From Bradyrhizobium sp. DOA9 (GTDB lineage: Bacteria > Pseudomonadota > Alphaproteobacteria > Rhizobiales > Xanthobacteraceae): DNA of 64,000 nucleotides. The notes beneath the pieces are model-generated. The model saw nothing but the letters and a program-made list of their open reading frames with translations, ran no database searches and was not told where the DNA came from. The stretch covers positions 1,708,538 to 1,772,537 of the forward strand of contig NZ_DF820425.1 in NCBI RefSeq assembly GCF_000617845.2. Direction: 5' to 3'. Each line of letters opens with the position of its first letter. Within the stretch, counting starts at the first letter, position 1. Made by a program: the position numbers and the translations under genes. Positions 23,672 to 32,545 of the stretch are shown here, in pieces.

Positions 23672-25123
23672 ATGAACATGAACATCATGAACGTCGACTA
23701 CTCGACCAAGATTCCGAACAACGTCAATCTCGCCGAAGACCGCCAGGTGCTGAAAGCGCTGGAAGGCTGGCACCCCGGCTACATGGATTGGTGGAGCGAC
23801 ATGGGGCCGGAAGGCTTCCAGGAATCGTTGGTCTATCTGCGCACCGCCTACTCGGTCGATCCGCGTGGCTGGGCCAAGTTCGACTATGTCCGCATGCCCG
23901 AATATCGCTGGGGCATTCTGCTTGCGCCGCAGGAAGAGAACCGCGTCGTGCCGTTCGGCGAGCACTACGGCGAGCCGGCCTGGCAGGAAGTCCCGGGCGA
24001 GCATCGCGCCATGCTGCGCCGCCTGATCGTGATCCAGGGCGACACCGAGCCCGCCTCGGTCGAGCAGCAGCGCCATCTCGGCAAGACCGCGCCCTCGCTC
24101 TACGACATGCGCAACCTGTTCCAGGTCAACGTCGAGGAAGGCCGCCATCTCTGGGCGATGGTCTATCTGCTGCAGAAATATTTCGGCCGCGACGGCCGCG
24201 AGGAGGCCGACGATCTCCTGCGCCGCCGTTCCGGCGATGCCGACGCGCCGCGCATGCTCGGCGCCTTCAACGAGGCGACGCCGGACTGGCTGTCGTTCTT
24301 CATGTTCACCTATTTCACCGACCGCGACGGCAAGATGCAGCTGCACAGCCTCGCGCAATCGGGCTTCGATCCGCTGTCGCGCACCTGCCGCTTCATGCTG
24401 ACCGAGGAAGCGCACCACATGTTCGTCGGCGAGACCGGCATCACCCGCGTCGTGCAGCGCACCTGCGAGGCGATGCGCGCGGCCGGCATCACCGATCCCA
24501 CCGACATCGCAAAGGTCCGCGCGCTCGGGGTGATCGACCTGCCGACCATCCAGAAGAAGCTGAACCTGCACTACACGCTGTCGCTCGACCTGTTCGGCTC
24601 GGAAGTCTCGACCAACGCGGCCAACGCCTTCAACGCCGGCATCAAGGGCCGCTATCACGAGACCCAGATCGAGGACGATCACCAGCTCAAGAACTCCACC
24701 TATCCGGTGCTCAAGCTGATCAACGGCGAGGTCAAGCTGGTCGACGAGCCGGCGCTGACCGCGCTCAACATGCGCCTGCGCGACGATTACAGCCAGGATT
24801 GCGTCAAGGGCCTCTTGCGCTGGAACAAGGTGATCTCCACCGCGGGCTACGACTTCCAGCTCAAGCTGCCGAACGTCGCCTTCCACCGGCACATCGGCGA
24901 GTTCAAGGACGTGCACGCGACGCCCGACGGCATCCTGATCGACGATGCCACCTGGGCCAAGCGCAAGGACGAATGGCTGCCCTCGGCCAGCGACGGCGAC
25001 TTCATCACCTCCCTGATGCAGCCCGTCACCGAGATCGGCCAGTTCGCCTCCTGGATCTCGCCGCCCAAGGTCGGCATCGACAACAAGCCCGGCGATTTCG
25101 AGTACGTGAAGATCGAGAGCTGA
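23672..25123 (+). CDS. boxB: benzoyl-CoA 2,3-epoxidase, oxygenase component (BoxB)
   Basis: A 483-residue diiron oxygenase. Iron-ligand motifs are visible in FQVNVEEGRHLW (E and H near residues 150-153) and MLTEEAHHMF (E and H near 240-243), with another acid in QGDTEPASVEQQRHL. The family length is about 475 residues. It inserts one O atom into benzoyl-CoA, with electrons from BoxA. The start has a GGGAGG site. boxA is not next to it nor elsewhere in the window, which is unusual for the cluster. Confidence 0.95.
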   Translation: MNMNIMNVDYSTKIPNNVNLAEDRQVLKALEGWHPGYMDWWSDMGPEGFQESLVYLRTAYSVDPRGWAKFDYVRMPEYRWGILLAPQEENRVVPFGEHYGEPAWQEVPGEHRAMLRRLIVIQGDTEPASVEQQRHLGKTAPSLYDMRNLFQVNVEEGRHLWAMVYLLQKYFGRDGREEADDLLRRRSGDADAPRMLGAFNEATPDWLSFFMFTYFTDRDGKMQLHSLAQSGFDPLSRTCRFMLTEEAHHMFVGETGITRVVQRTCEAMRAAGITDPTDIAKVRALGVIDLPTIQKKLNLHYTLSLDLFGSEVSTNAANAFNAGIKGRYHETQIEDDHQLKNSTYPVLKLINGEVKLVDEPALTALNMRLRDDYSQDCVKGLLRWNKVISTAGYDFQLKLPNVAFHRHIGEFKDVHATPDGILIDDATWAKRKDEWLPSASDGDFITSLMQPVTEIGQFASWISPPKVGIDNKPGDFEYVKIES

Positions 25124-25239
25124 GCGGAGGCGGCAGACCAGAGCGCGCGAGGGATTGCCACGCGCGCTTGATCGGTCTCAATGCCCCGGGCTCGCCGCCA
25201 TAAGACAATTCATCCGGCGTTTCCGCCGGAGGGTTGCGC

Positions 25240-26277
25240 ATGTGGGGCCTGGTCGTTGAGACCGCACTGATTTCGATCGCCGTCTATGTTGCGATTGCAC
25301 TGGTCCTGATCGCTTGGCCGCCGCCCGCGCCGACGGATGTGCCCGAGAGGGCCACGCTCGAATTGGACAGTCTTGTCGCCGGCGGTTCGCTCGCCGAGCC
25401 GGCGGCGCCCCGTCATTTCACCGCCCGCGACGGTGCCATTCGCCCGTACCGCCTTTATCCCGGCAGCGGCTGCGATGTCCTGATCTTCCTGCACGGATCG
25501 AGCAGCGACGGGCGTTATCTGGCCGGCCTTGCAAGCGACGTCGCCGCCTCGACGGGGCTCACGGTCGTCACGCCTGATATGCGCGGTCACGGCTCCAAGC
25601 CGGGACGTCGCGGCGATGTCGACGCGATCGATCGGCAGGAACAGGATATCGGCGATCTCATCACGATGCTGAGGGACGAGGGATCGTACGGTCGCTTTCT
25701 GCTCGGCGGCCACTCGATCGGGGCAGGCCTCGCCATCCGCTATGCTGCCGGGCGCGAGCAGCCCAAGCCCGCCGGGATGGTGCTGATCGCCCCCTACATC
25801 CATCGCAAGTCACCCGGGGCGCGTCCGAATTCCGGCGGCTGGGCAACGCCGTTCGTTCCCCGATTTGCCGGCATCGCGATGCTGCAGCGTTTCGGCATCC
25901 ATCTGTTCGACCGGCTGCCTGTGTTGCGCTTCGCCGTGCCGCCGGCGGCTCGCGACGGAACCGAAACTGCGTTGTACAGCTGGCGGCTGTTTGCATCGGT
26001 CACGCCGCGGTCGGACTGGCGTAATGACATCCGCAGCATCGCTTGTCCCGTGCTGGTGTTGGCAGCGGCGCGGGACTCGATCTTCCGCTCGGAAGGCTAT
26101 CGCGAAGTGTTCGAGCCGCTGCGCCATGCGAGCGTCGAGATCATCCCGGCGATCGATCACTTTCAGCTCGTCACCAGCTCGGACGTGCCGCGCCGAATTG
26201 CGCATTGGTTGAACGCCGTCGTGCCGGGTACCGTCGCCAAGGCAGGTGGCCTCGCAAATGCGAAGATGGAGTCGTAA
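25240..26277 (+). CDS. membrane-anchored alpha/beta hydrolase
   Basis: A 345-residue protein with an N-terminal transmembrane helix (about residues 1-24) and a serine-hydrolase domain. HGSSSDGRY is the oxyanion loop, GGHSIGAGLA the nucleophile elbow, LAAARDSIF the acid region and AIDHFQLV the histidine. It resembles monoacylglycerol-lipase-like enzymes. A TTG two codons upstream is also in frame; GGAGGG suits the ATG at 25240. It follows boxB after 116 bases but has no known box-pathway role. Confidence 0.8.
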   Translation: MWGLVVETALISIAVYVAIALVLIAWPPPAPTDVPERATLELDSLVAGGSLAEPAAPRHFTARDGAIRPYRLYPGSGCDVLIFLHGSSSDGRYLAGLASDVAASTGLTVVTPDMRGHGSKPGRRGDVDAIDRQEQDIGDLITMLRDEGSYGRFLLGGHSIGAGLAIRYAAGREQPKPAGMVLIAPYIHRKSPGARPNSGGWATPFVPRFAGIAMLQRFGIHLFDRLPVLRFAVPPAARDGTETALYSWRLFASVTPRSDWRNDIRSIACPVLVLAAARDSIFRSEGYREVFEPLRHASVEIIPAIDHFQLVTSSDVPRRIAHWLNAVVPGTVAKAGGLANAKMES

Positions 26278-26539
26278 CGGCGGTCCGCGAGATGCGATAG
26301 CCGCGCTACACGCTCGCCGTCATCGTCCGGCGTTGACCGGGCGATTCAATATTCCAGAGACGGCTATCGCGCCGGTTGAACCCGAGCACAGCTACGCGAC
26401 ACTATCGAGAGGTCCAGGCGCCGCCAACACTAACAGCATGAGCTGGAGGTCCCGAGTGAACAGTCGCTCGACGAGATGCGCAATGCTGCCGCCGCGACTT
26501 TCGGCATCAGCGAAGCCATGGAAGTGGCCGAAGGTCCTA

Positions 26540-26974
26540 ATGTGCTGGTTCGTATTTGCCACAGGAGCGATTGCCTTGTTGCCGGTTCCGGTAGCGGCCC
26601 AGACAGCTCAGCCTTACTCATGTGACGTCGTCAGCATCCACAAACTTGGCGAGAACGGAGTTCTGCAATCCAATTCGGGTGGCGGTGCCGGAGGCAAGAT
26701 CGGTGATCGTTTTCAGGTCGACATTGTGTCGGGAGACATGATCGGTCCACGGCCCTTTAGGTCGAAGGGTTGGCCGAAGACTTCTGTCATCGATCCCGGC
26801 ACGAGCCCCCGCGGATCGTCATCCAAGGTCCTGTATTCCTCGCTGCCCGACCGAGAGTTTGTGAATGTCGGGTTTCTACAGATACACGGGGCCATTCAGG
26901 ATCTCAGGAGACCGTTTTTCTTCGACTATGGCGGGTTGCTCTACTCTGGCGTCTGTCGGCCTGGCCTGGAATGA
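26540..26974 (+). CDS. small exported protein of unknown function
   Basis: A 144-residue protein with a signal peptide (MCWFVFATGAIALLPVPVAAQ) and a mature region containing two cysteines (YSCDVVS and SGVCRPG) that may form a disulfide. GAAGG precedes the ATG at 26540. A longer frame opens at 26246 but lacks a ribosome site and places the signal peptide internally. The mature part seems beta-rich. I do not recognise it. Confidence 0.6.
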   Translation: MCWFVFATGAIALLPVPVAAQTAQPYSCDVVSIHKLGENGVLQSNSGGGAGGKIGDRFQVDIVSGDMIGPRPFRSKGWPKTSVIDPGTSPRGSSSKVLYSSLPDREFVNVGFLQIHGAIQDLRRPFFFDYGGLLYSGVCRPGLE

Positions 26975-27181
26975 GATTAAGTCGCCGTATGTCACTGCGC
27001 CTCCATCGTACTGATGGATTTCGACTCCACGCCCAGTTCGACAAATGTTTTGCCCGACGTGTCAACCCAATCGCAGCTGCAATCATCATCTCCGCGTCGC
27101 TCGAAAAACCCCTTATCGATCAAGGCGCAGTCTACTGTGCATGGGGTTGTTTTCGACGTTTTGGTTCGGGGCCCCGCCGCA

Positions 27182-27994
27182 TCAATCGCTATCCCACCCG
27201 CTGCCCTTGATTCCGGGGTTCGCATAGACGATGCCGCCATCCACCGCGATGGTCGCCCCCACCACGTAATCGCCCGCGCGGGAGGCGAGATAGATCGCAG
27301 CGCCCGCCATGTCCTCGTCGGTGCCGATGCGGCCCACGGGGACGCGCGTTGCCACCTCGTCGGCATGGTCGCGCGCGGCGCGGTTCATGTCGGATCTGAA
27401 CGGGCCCGGCGCGATCGCGGTGACCACGATGTGGTCCGGGATGAGCTTCACCGCCATGCGCCGCGTCAAATGGATCAGCCCGGCCTTGCTCGCGGCATAG
27501 GAATAGGTCTCGCCGGGATTGACGAAGATGCCGTCGATCGAGGCGATGTTGATCACCTTCGCCGGCCGTTCCGCGCTTGCCGAGGCCCGCAACGTCGGCG
27601 CCAGCGCCTTGGTCAGGAAGAACGGCGCCTTGACGTTGAGGTTCATCACCTTGTCCCAGCCGCTCTCCGGAAATTCGTCGAACTCCGCGCCCCAGGCCGC
27701 GCCCGCATTGTTGACGAGGATGTCGAGCCGGGACTCGCGCTTCCTGAATTCGCTCGCCAGCAGCTCGCAGCCGGCAACCGTGGAGATGTCGATCGGCAGC
27801 GCGATGCATTCGCCGTCATATTGCGCGCTGAGCGCCTTGGCGGTCTCCTCGCACGGTCCGGCCTTGCGCGCGGTGATGTAGACCTTCGCCGCGCCGGCAT
27901 GAAGAAATCCCGCGGCGATCATCTTGCCGATGCCGCGTGAGCCGCCGGTCACCAGCGCGATGCGGCCCTTGAGCGAGAACAGATCGTTGAACAT
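27182..27994 (-). CDS. short-chain dehydrogenase/reductase (RhlG/FabG-like)
   Basis: A 270-residue classical SDR. The cofactor site is TGGSRGIG near residues 17-24, NNAGAAWG is the structural motif, the catalytic set is S (IASIDG) with YSYAASK, and a C-terminal VDGGI is present. The first residues MFNDLFSLKGRIALVTGG resemble the RhlG group of 3-oxoacyl-ACP reductase-like enzymes. GGGAGGAAGG precedes the start. Substrate unknown. Confidence 0.88.
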   Translation of the reverse strand: MFNDLFSLKGRIALVTGGSRGIGKMIAAGFLHAGAAKVYITARKAGPCEETAKALSAQYDGECIALPIDISTVAGCELLASEFRKRESRLDILVNNAGAAWGAEFDEFPESGWDKVMNLNVKAPFFLTKALAPTLRASASAERPAKVINIASIDGIFVNPGETYSYAASKAGLIHLTRRMAVKLIPDHIVVTAIAPGPFRSDMNRAARDHADEVATRVPVGRIGTDEDMAGAAIYLASRAGDYVVGATIAVDGGIVYANPGIKGSGWDSD

Positions 27995-28084
27995 GCCTTC
28001 CTCCCTTGTTGCCGCCGGTTGTGGGCGGAGCGGGGAGGGGAGTCAAGGAAGGCGCGCTTGTCCAGGGCGGCTGCGGAGCAGCAG

Positions 28085-29143
28085 CTACGCCGCCGCGATG
28101 CGGCGGAAGCCGTTCCACATCGCGGTCGCCGCGCCCGAGGTCAGCACCGGCAGGATCCGCGCGTCCTGATAATTGCCGTTGAGCGAGACGCGGGGCAGCG
28201 CGGTCATGTGGCCGGCGTTCTCTGCGAACAGCATGCCGGGCCGTGTCGTCACCGCGGTCTTGAAGCCGGCGGCTGCGGCAAGGGCGAATTCGCGCGCCCC
28301 CGCGGCGTCGCGGTCGCCATAGGGATAGGCGAGGTGCAGCACGGGGCGCTGCAGCGCCTGCTCGATCCGCGCGCGGCTCGCGGCCATCTCCTGCGCGGCG
28401 ACGTCTTCCGCCTGCTTGGCGAGATTGCAATGGCTGACGCTGTGCGCGCCGATCGTGACCAGCGGATCGGCGGCAAAGGACTTGAGCTCGGTCCAGGACA
28501 GGCAGAGGCTGCGGCACAAAGCTTCCATCTCGACGCCGTAGGTCGTGCACAGCGCCCCGATCTCCCGTGCAAGATCGTGCTCGCCCGGCAGCGCGCGCAG
28601 CCAGTCGTGCAGACGGTCGAATGCCGCCTGCTTCGCCGCGACACTGGTCGCATCGAGGCGGAGCGCGGAATTGCCGATCTTGACGTCGATCTGCTCGGTC
28701 TTGGCGATCACGGCCTCCAGCGCCGTCCACCACAATCGCCCGGTGCCGTCGGCGAAATCGCTGGCGACATAGACCGCCAGCGGCGCGTCAAATTCGCGCA
28801 GCACCGGCAGGGCATGGTCGAGATTGTCGCGATAACCGTCGTCCAAGGTGAAAGCGGCGAAGCGACGGTCGAACCGACCCTGCACCAGCCGCTCATGCAG
28901 CTCGTCCATGCTGACGATGTCGATGTCGCGCGAGCGCAAATGGCACAGCGTGGCGCGCAGAAATTCGGGGGTGACCTCGAGATGCCGGTTCGGCTGGAAC
29001 GCGGCCTCGCGCGCCGGCCGCACGTGGTGCAGCATGAAAATGGCGCCGACGCCCGACAAAAGCGGGCGCAACAGGTGGTGCGCCCCGCTGAAATAGAGTG
29101 CTCCCAGCCCGGCGCGGATGACGTTGTTACGTAGTTGTTTCAT
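28085..29143 (-). CDS. polysaccharide deacetylase family protein (CE4)
   Basis: A 352-residue protein of the NodB-fold. The first metal motif is AFTLDDGYRDN near residues 97-107, the second GAHSVSHCNL, and the AYPYGD motif is typical of the family. It probably removes N-acetyl groups from a cell-envelope or exported polysaccharide. A short hydrophobic stretch after FSGAHHLLRPLLSGVGAIFMLHHV is also typical of this group and is not a signal peptide. It is 90 bases upstream of the SDR gene on the same strand. Confidence 0.85.
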   Translation of the reverse strand: MKQLRNNVIRAGLGALYFSGAHHLLRPLLSGVGAIFMLHHVRPAREAAFQPNRHLEVTPEFLRATLCHLRSRDIDIVSMDELHERLVQGRFDRRFAAFTLDDGYRDNLDHALPVLREFDAPLAVYVASDFADGTGRLWWTALEAVIAKTEQIDVKIGNSALRLDATSVAAKQAAFDRLHDWLRALPGEHDLAREIGALCTTYGVEMEALCRSLCLSWTELKSFAADPLVTIGAHSVSHCNLAKQAEDVAAQEMAASRARIEQALQRPVLHLAYPYGDRDAAGAREFALAAAAGFKTAVTTRPGMLFAENAGHMTALPRVSLNGNYQDARILPVLTSGAATAMWNGFRRIAAA

Positions 29144-29307
29144 GACCGGGTGGGGGACTTTGGCATTCCGCCCTCAACTTACGGAAGAACCCTTGAAGAA
29201 AAAGTTATTCCAATTGTTTCTCCAGGGCCTCCGGAACAGCACCATTTCCGGTTTGACAGCCTGCCAAGGGTTTGTTTTGTCTCCGTTTCCAGAGTTCGGG
29301 TCGTCGA

Positions 29308-30699
29308 ATGCAGAAGCTTTTCTCGTGGGCCAGCAAATGGTGGCCGGGGCTGATCCCCCTGGCCGTCATGTGGGGATTTGCGGCCTGGAATAACACCTTA
29401 CCGGTCGAGGCCGATCTGTCGGCCCGCAGCTCGGCTGCGCTGAAGGATACCGTCCTGGACAAGACCCGGATCACGGTCGATGGCCGCGACGTCAGCCTGG
29501 CCGCGGATGCCTTCTCCGAGGAGGGGCGCCGCGACGCGGTGATGGCGGTCGAAACCGTGCCCGGCGTGCGGCTGGTCGACGACCGGACCCGCCTCGTTCC
29601 CGAGGCCAAGCCCTTCGTCTGGAACGCCGAGCGCGACGTGGTGCGGGTGACGCTGTCCGGCTCCGCGCCGCTGCCGTCGATGAAGGCCAGGCTGACCGAG
29701 GCGGCCCGCAAGGAAGTCGGCGGCGTCGAGGTCGCCGACCGGATGGGGCTGGCGCGCGGGGCGCCACCGCGGTTCGAGGCCGCCGCGATGCTGCTGCTGG
29801 ATCAGATCGGCAAGCTGAAGGACGGCAAGATCACGATCACCGACACCAAGGTCAACCTGTCGGGCATGGCGCGCGAGCTCGGCGGCCGTGAGGCGATCGC
29901 GGCTGCGCTGAAGAACCTGCCCGAGGGCTTTTCGATCGCCGCCAACGAGATCAAGGCGCCGCCCTACATCTTCCAGGCCTACAAGGATCCGGTGGCTGCG
30001 ACGGTGACGCTGACCGGCTACGTTCCGGACAACAACGTCCACGCCGCGATCGCCACCAGCGCCTCGCGGAAGTTCACCGAAAAGGCCGTCGACAATCTCA
30101 AGGCCAGCATCGGTGCGCCCGGCTCCTTCAACACGGCTGTTATCGCCGCGCTCGGAGCGCTGTCGCGGCTGTCGACCGGCACGCTCGTCGTCTCCGACCG
30201 CGAGGTGAAGCTCTCGGGCGATGCGCTCTACGAGGGTGCCGCCAACGAGATCCGTGCAGGTCTCGGCAAGGATTTCCCGAAGAACTGGCAGTACAAGCCG
30301 GAGATCACGGTGAAGCCCGCCGCAGGCCCGGTCGACGGCACCGTGTGCCAGCAATTGTTCTCGGAGCTCCTGACCAAGAGCAAGATCCGCTTCGCCAACA
30401 AGCGCGCGGACATCGATCCTGACTCGGTCGGCATCCTCGATCGTCTCATCGAGACCGCGCTGCGCTGCCCCACCACCAACGTCGAGGTCGTCGGACATAC
30501 CGACGGCGACGGCGAGGATGCCTTCAACCAGGCCCTCTCGGAAAAGCGCGCGCAGGCGGTGATCGACTATCTGGTCAAAGCGGGCCTTCCCGCCAGCCGC
30601 TTCACCGCGGTCGGCCATGGCAGCACGCAGCCGGTCGCCGGCAACGACACCGATGAAGGCAAGGCGCAGAACCGCCGCATCGAATTTCTGGTGAGGTGA
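29308..30699 (+). CDS. BON-domain and OmpA-like protein
   Basis: A 463-residue envelope protein. One transmembrane segment or uncleaved signal lies at residues 8-26 (WWPGLIPLAVMWGFAAWN), then repeated BON-like beta-alpha units (ITVDGRDVSLAADAFSEEGRR..., VTLSGSAPLPSMK, VTLTGYVPD, VKLSGDALY), and a C-terminal OmpA domain with VEVVGHTDGDGEDAFNQALSEKRAQAV and NRRIEFLV that binds peptidoglycan. A longer frame opens at 29272. The next gene starts three bases after its stop. Confidence 0.85.
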   Translation: MQKLFSWASKWWPGLIPLAVMWGFAAWNNTLPVEADLSARSSAALKDTVLDKTRITVDGRDVSLAADAFSEEGRRDAVMAVETVPGVRLVDDRTRLVPEAKPFVWNAERDVVRVTLSGSAPLPSMKARLTEAARKEVGGVEVADRMGLARGAPPRFEAAAMLLLDQIGKLKDGKITITDTKVNLSGMARELGGREAIAAALKNLPEGFSIAANEIKAPPYIFQAYKDPVAATVTLTGYVPDNNVHAAIATSASRKFTEKAVDNLKASIGAPGSFNTAVIAALGALSRLSTGTLVVSDREVKLSGDALYEGAANEIRAGLGKDFPKNWQYKPEITVKPAAGPVDGTVCQQLFSELLTKSKIRFANKRADIDPDSVGILDRLIETALRCPTTNVEVVGHTDGDGEDAFNQALSEKRAQAVIDYLVKAGLPASRFTAVGHGSTQPVAGNDTDEGKAQNRRIEFLVR

Positions 30700-30701
30700 C
30701 G

Positions 30702-31004
30702 ATGCCCTATCTCGTCTCGTTCCATCTGGGCTGGCTGATCGGCTCGCTGCTGCTGGGCTTCTGCATGGGCTGGATCTCGGTGGTCCAGCGCGGCAACGGC
30801 ACCTCGAAGGTGGCCGCGCGCTGGTTTGCAGTGCTTGCCGCCGGCCTGCTCGCGGCCTCGCTCGCCCACGTGGTCCCCGGTCGCTTCGGCTATTGGCTCG
30901 ATCTCGGCCTGATCATGTTCGCCTGCTATCTCGTCGGCTGCACCATCGGCGCCTGGCTGCGCCATCGGGTGGTCGCGCGTACCGCGCCGCCGGCCGCTGT
31001 GTGA
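30702..31004 (+). CDS. 100-residue membrane protein
   Basis: Three hydrophobic helices are visible (SFHLGWLIGSLLLGFCMGWI, FAVLAAGLLAASLAHVV, LGLIMFACYLVGCTIGAWL), with a short basic end. It starts three bases after the OmpA-type gene, so the two are probably co-translated, and it may anchor or assist that envelope protein. Family not recognised. Confidence 0.75.
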   Translation: MPYLVSFHLGWLIGSLLLGFCMGWISVVQRGNGTSKVAARWFAVLAAGLLAASLAHVVPGRFGYWLDLGLIMFACYLVGCTIGAWLRHRVVARTAPPAAV

Positions 31005-31443
31005 TGTTGCCGTGCACCCTCACGCGAGGGACGGGTACGCGTCGGCCGCGGCCGTTCGGCGCACGGCAACGATGCCGGGATTGCCCCCTCTTTCAACAGG
31101 CAGGCCGGCCCCATAGATTGAAATCGGCTTAAGGCGTGACGGAACATTGTGCGGCCGAAATCATCAAAACTTCATGGCCCCTGCGCAGGATCGCCCTGGA
31201 GATTCGCGTCAAGCCTTGCCGCCGAAAGCGCCAAACCCTGCACCGGGAGCCGCACCCCTGCCTAAAATATTGAAGGCACGTGTTTTTGTTCGAACTGGCG
31301 AATTCCACTTCGGCCGAAAACGCGCTAGTGGAGGGGCAGGGGGCATGCGCGATGCCGGCGCCGGGGGCGAGGGTTCGTTGAATGCCTGCGCGTCCGCCTG
31401 TCCGCCGGCCACCCTGGCCGCTGAAGCGTTGTTCGAGGTCTAG
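31005..31443. other. 439-base gap, no convincing gene
   Basis: A frame at 31147-31443 stays open to the base before the next start codon, but it begins with GTG, has no ribosome site and has a low-complexity Gly/Ala make-up, so I do not call it. An AT-richer patch at 31258-31310 may be promoter DNA for the next gene. Confidence 0.5.
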
Positions 31444-32499
31444 ATGCTGGAAGCCATCCGCAGGGCGACGACGTTTCTGCGCCAGAAGCAAATCCTGCAT
31501 AAGCTTGGAGTTGTGATCAGCATCGCGGTCATCGGCATCGCTTGCTACGTGCTCTACCACATGCTGCGCGGCATCGATTTCAACGAGGTCCTCGAAGCGA
31601 TCAAGAGCACCGAGCCGAGCCAGATTGCGATGGCGGCGCTGTTCGTCACTGCGGGCTATTTCACGCTGACCTTCTACGACCTCTTCGCCACACGCGCGAT
31701 CGGCCATGCCCATGTGCCCTATCGCATCAACGCGCTCGCGGCCTTCACCAGCTATTCGATCGGCCACAATGTCGGCGCGTCCGTCTTCACCGGCGGCGCG
31801 GTGCGCTACCGCATCTATTCGGCCTACGGGCTGAACGCGATCGACGTCGCGAAAATCTGCTTTCTCGCCGGCCTGACTTTCTGGCTGGGCAATGCCGCCG
31901 TGCTCGGCCTCGGCATCGCCTACCACCCGGAGGCGGCAGCCTCGATCGACCAGCTGCCGGCCTGGCTGAACCGGACGCTGGCGCTGATGATCATCGCGGC
32001 GCTGATCGGCTACGTGGTCTGGGTCTGGACCCAGCCGCGGGTGGTCGGCCGCGGCCCCTGGACCGTGGTGCTGCCGGGCGGCCCGCTGACGCTGCTCCAG
32101 ATCGCGATCGGCATCGTCGATCTCGGTTTCTGCGCGCTGGCGATGTATGTGCTGGTCCCGGACGAGCCCAATCTCGGCTTCGTCGTGGTCGCGGTGATCT
32201 TCGTCTCGGCGACCCTGCTCGGCTTCGCCAGCCATTCGCCCGGAGGCCTGGGGGTGTTCGACGCCGCCATGCTGGTCGGCCTCTGGCAGATGGACCGCGA
32301 GGAGCTGCTCGGCGGCATGCTCCTGTTCCGCGTCCTCTATTATCTGGCTCCGTTCGTCTTATCTGTAATCTTGCTGACGTTTCGAGAAGTTATCATCGGC
32401 GCCCGATCGAAGCGCTTGCAACAGGCGGCGCTCAAGCTGGACCCCGGCCCGGCGCCTGAAGCCGCTTATGTGAGAGAGCGCAGCGACAGCGGCGCCTGA
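31444..32499 (+). CDS. flippase-like membrane protein (UPF0104/MprF N-terminal type)
   Basis: A 351-residue inner-membrane protein with about eight helices. The motifs FTSYSIGHNVGASVFTGGAVRYRIYSAYGL and ASHSPGGLGVFDAAML are the signature of the lysylphosphatidylglycerol-synthase transmembrane (flippase) family. The cytoplasmic synthase domain of full MprF is absent, so a lipid transport rather than aminoacyl transfer role is likely. It lies 46 bases before phoR. Confidence 0.85.
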   Translation: MLEAIRRATTFLRQKQILHKLGVVISIAVIGIACYVLYHMLRGIDFNEVLEAIKSTEPSQIAMAALFVTAGYFTLTFYDLFATRAIGHAHVPYRINALAAFTSYSIGHNVGASVFTGGAVRYRIYSAYGLNAIDVAKICFLAGLTFWLGNAAVLGLGIAYHPEAAASIDQLPAWLNRTLALMIIAALIGYVVWVWTQPRVVGRGPWTVVLPGGPLTLLQIAIGIVDLGFCALAMYVLVPDEPNLGFVVVAVIFVSATLLGFASHSPGGLGVFDAAMLVGLWQMDREELLGGMLLFRVLYYLAPFVLSVILLTFREVIIGARSKRLQQAALKLDPGPAPEAAYVRERSDSGA

Positions 32500-32545
32500 C
32501 CGGTGTCAGGTCCTTGAAAGACAGCCCCAGGAGAAGCCCGCCCCG

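Noticed and set aside
26430..26621. 63-residue minus-strand frame opposite the exported protein start
   Set aside because: Serine-rich shadow with no ribosome site; the plus strand explains the region better.
27014..27940. Long plus-strand open frame of 308 residues opposite the SDR gene
   Set aside because: It mirrors the SDR reading frame, is Arg/His/Asp-rich as expected for a high-GC shadow, and has no ribosome site or domain.
31147..31443. 98-residue plus-strand frame before the flippase-like gene
   Set aside because: GTG start without ribosome site, low-complexity Gly/Ala make-up, and no domain; it fills a promoter region.
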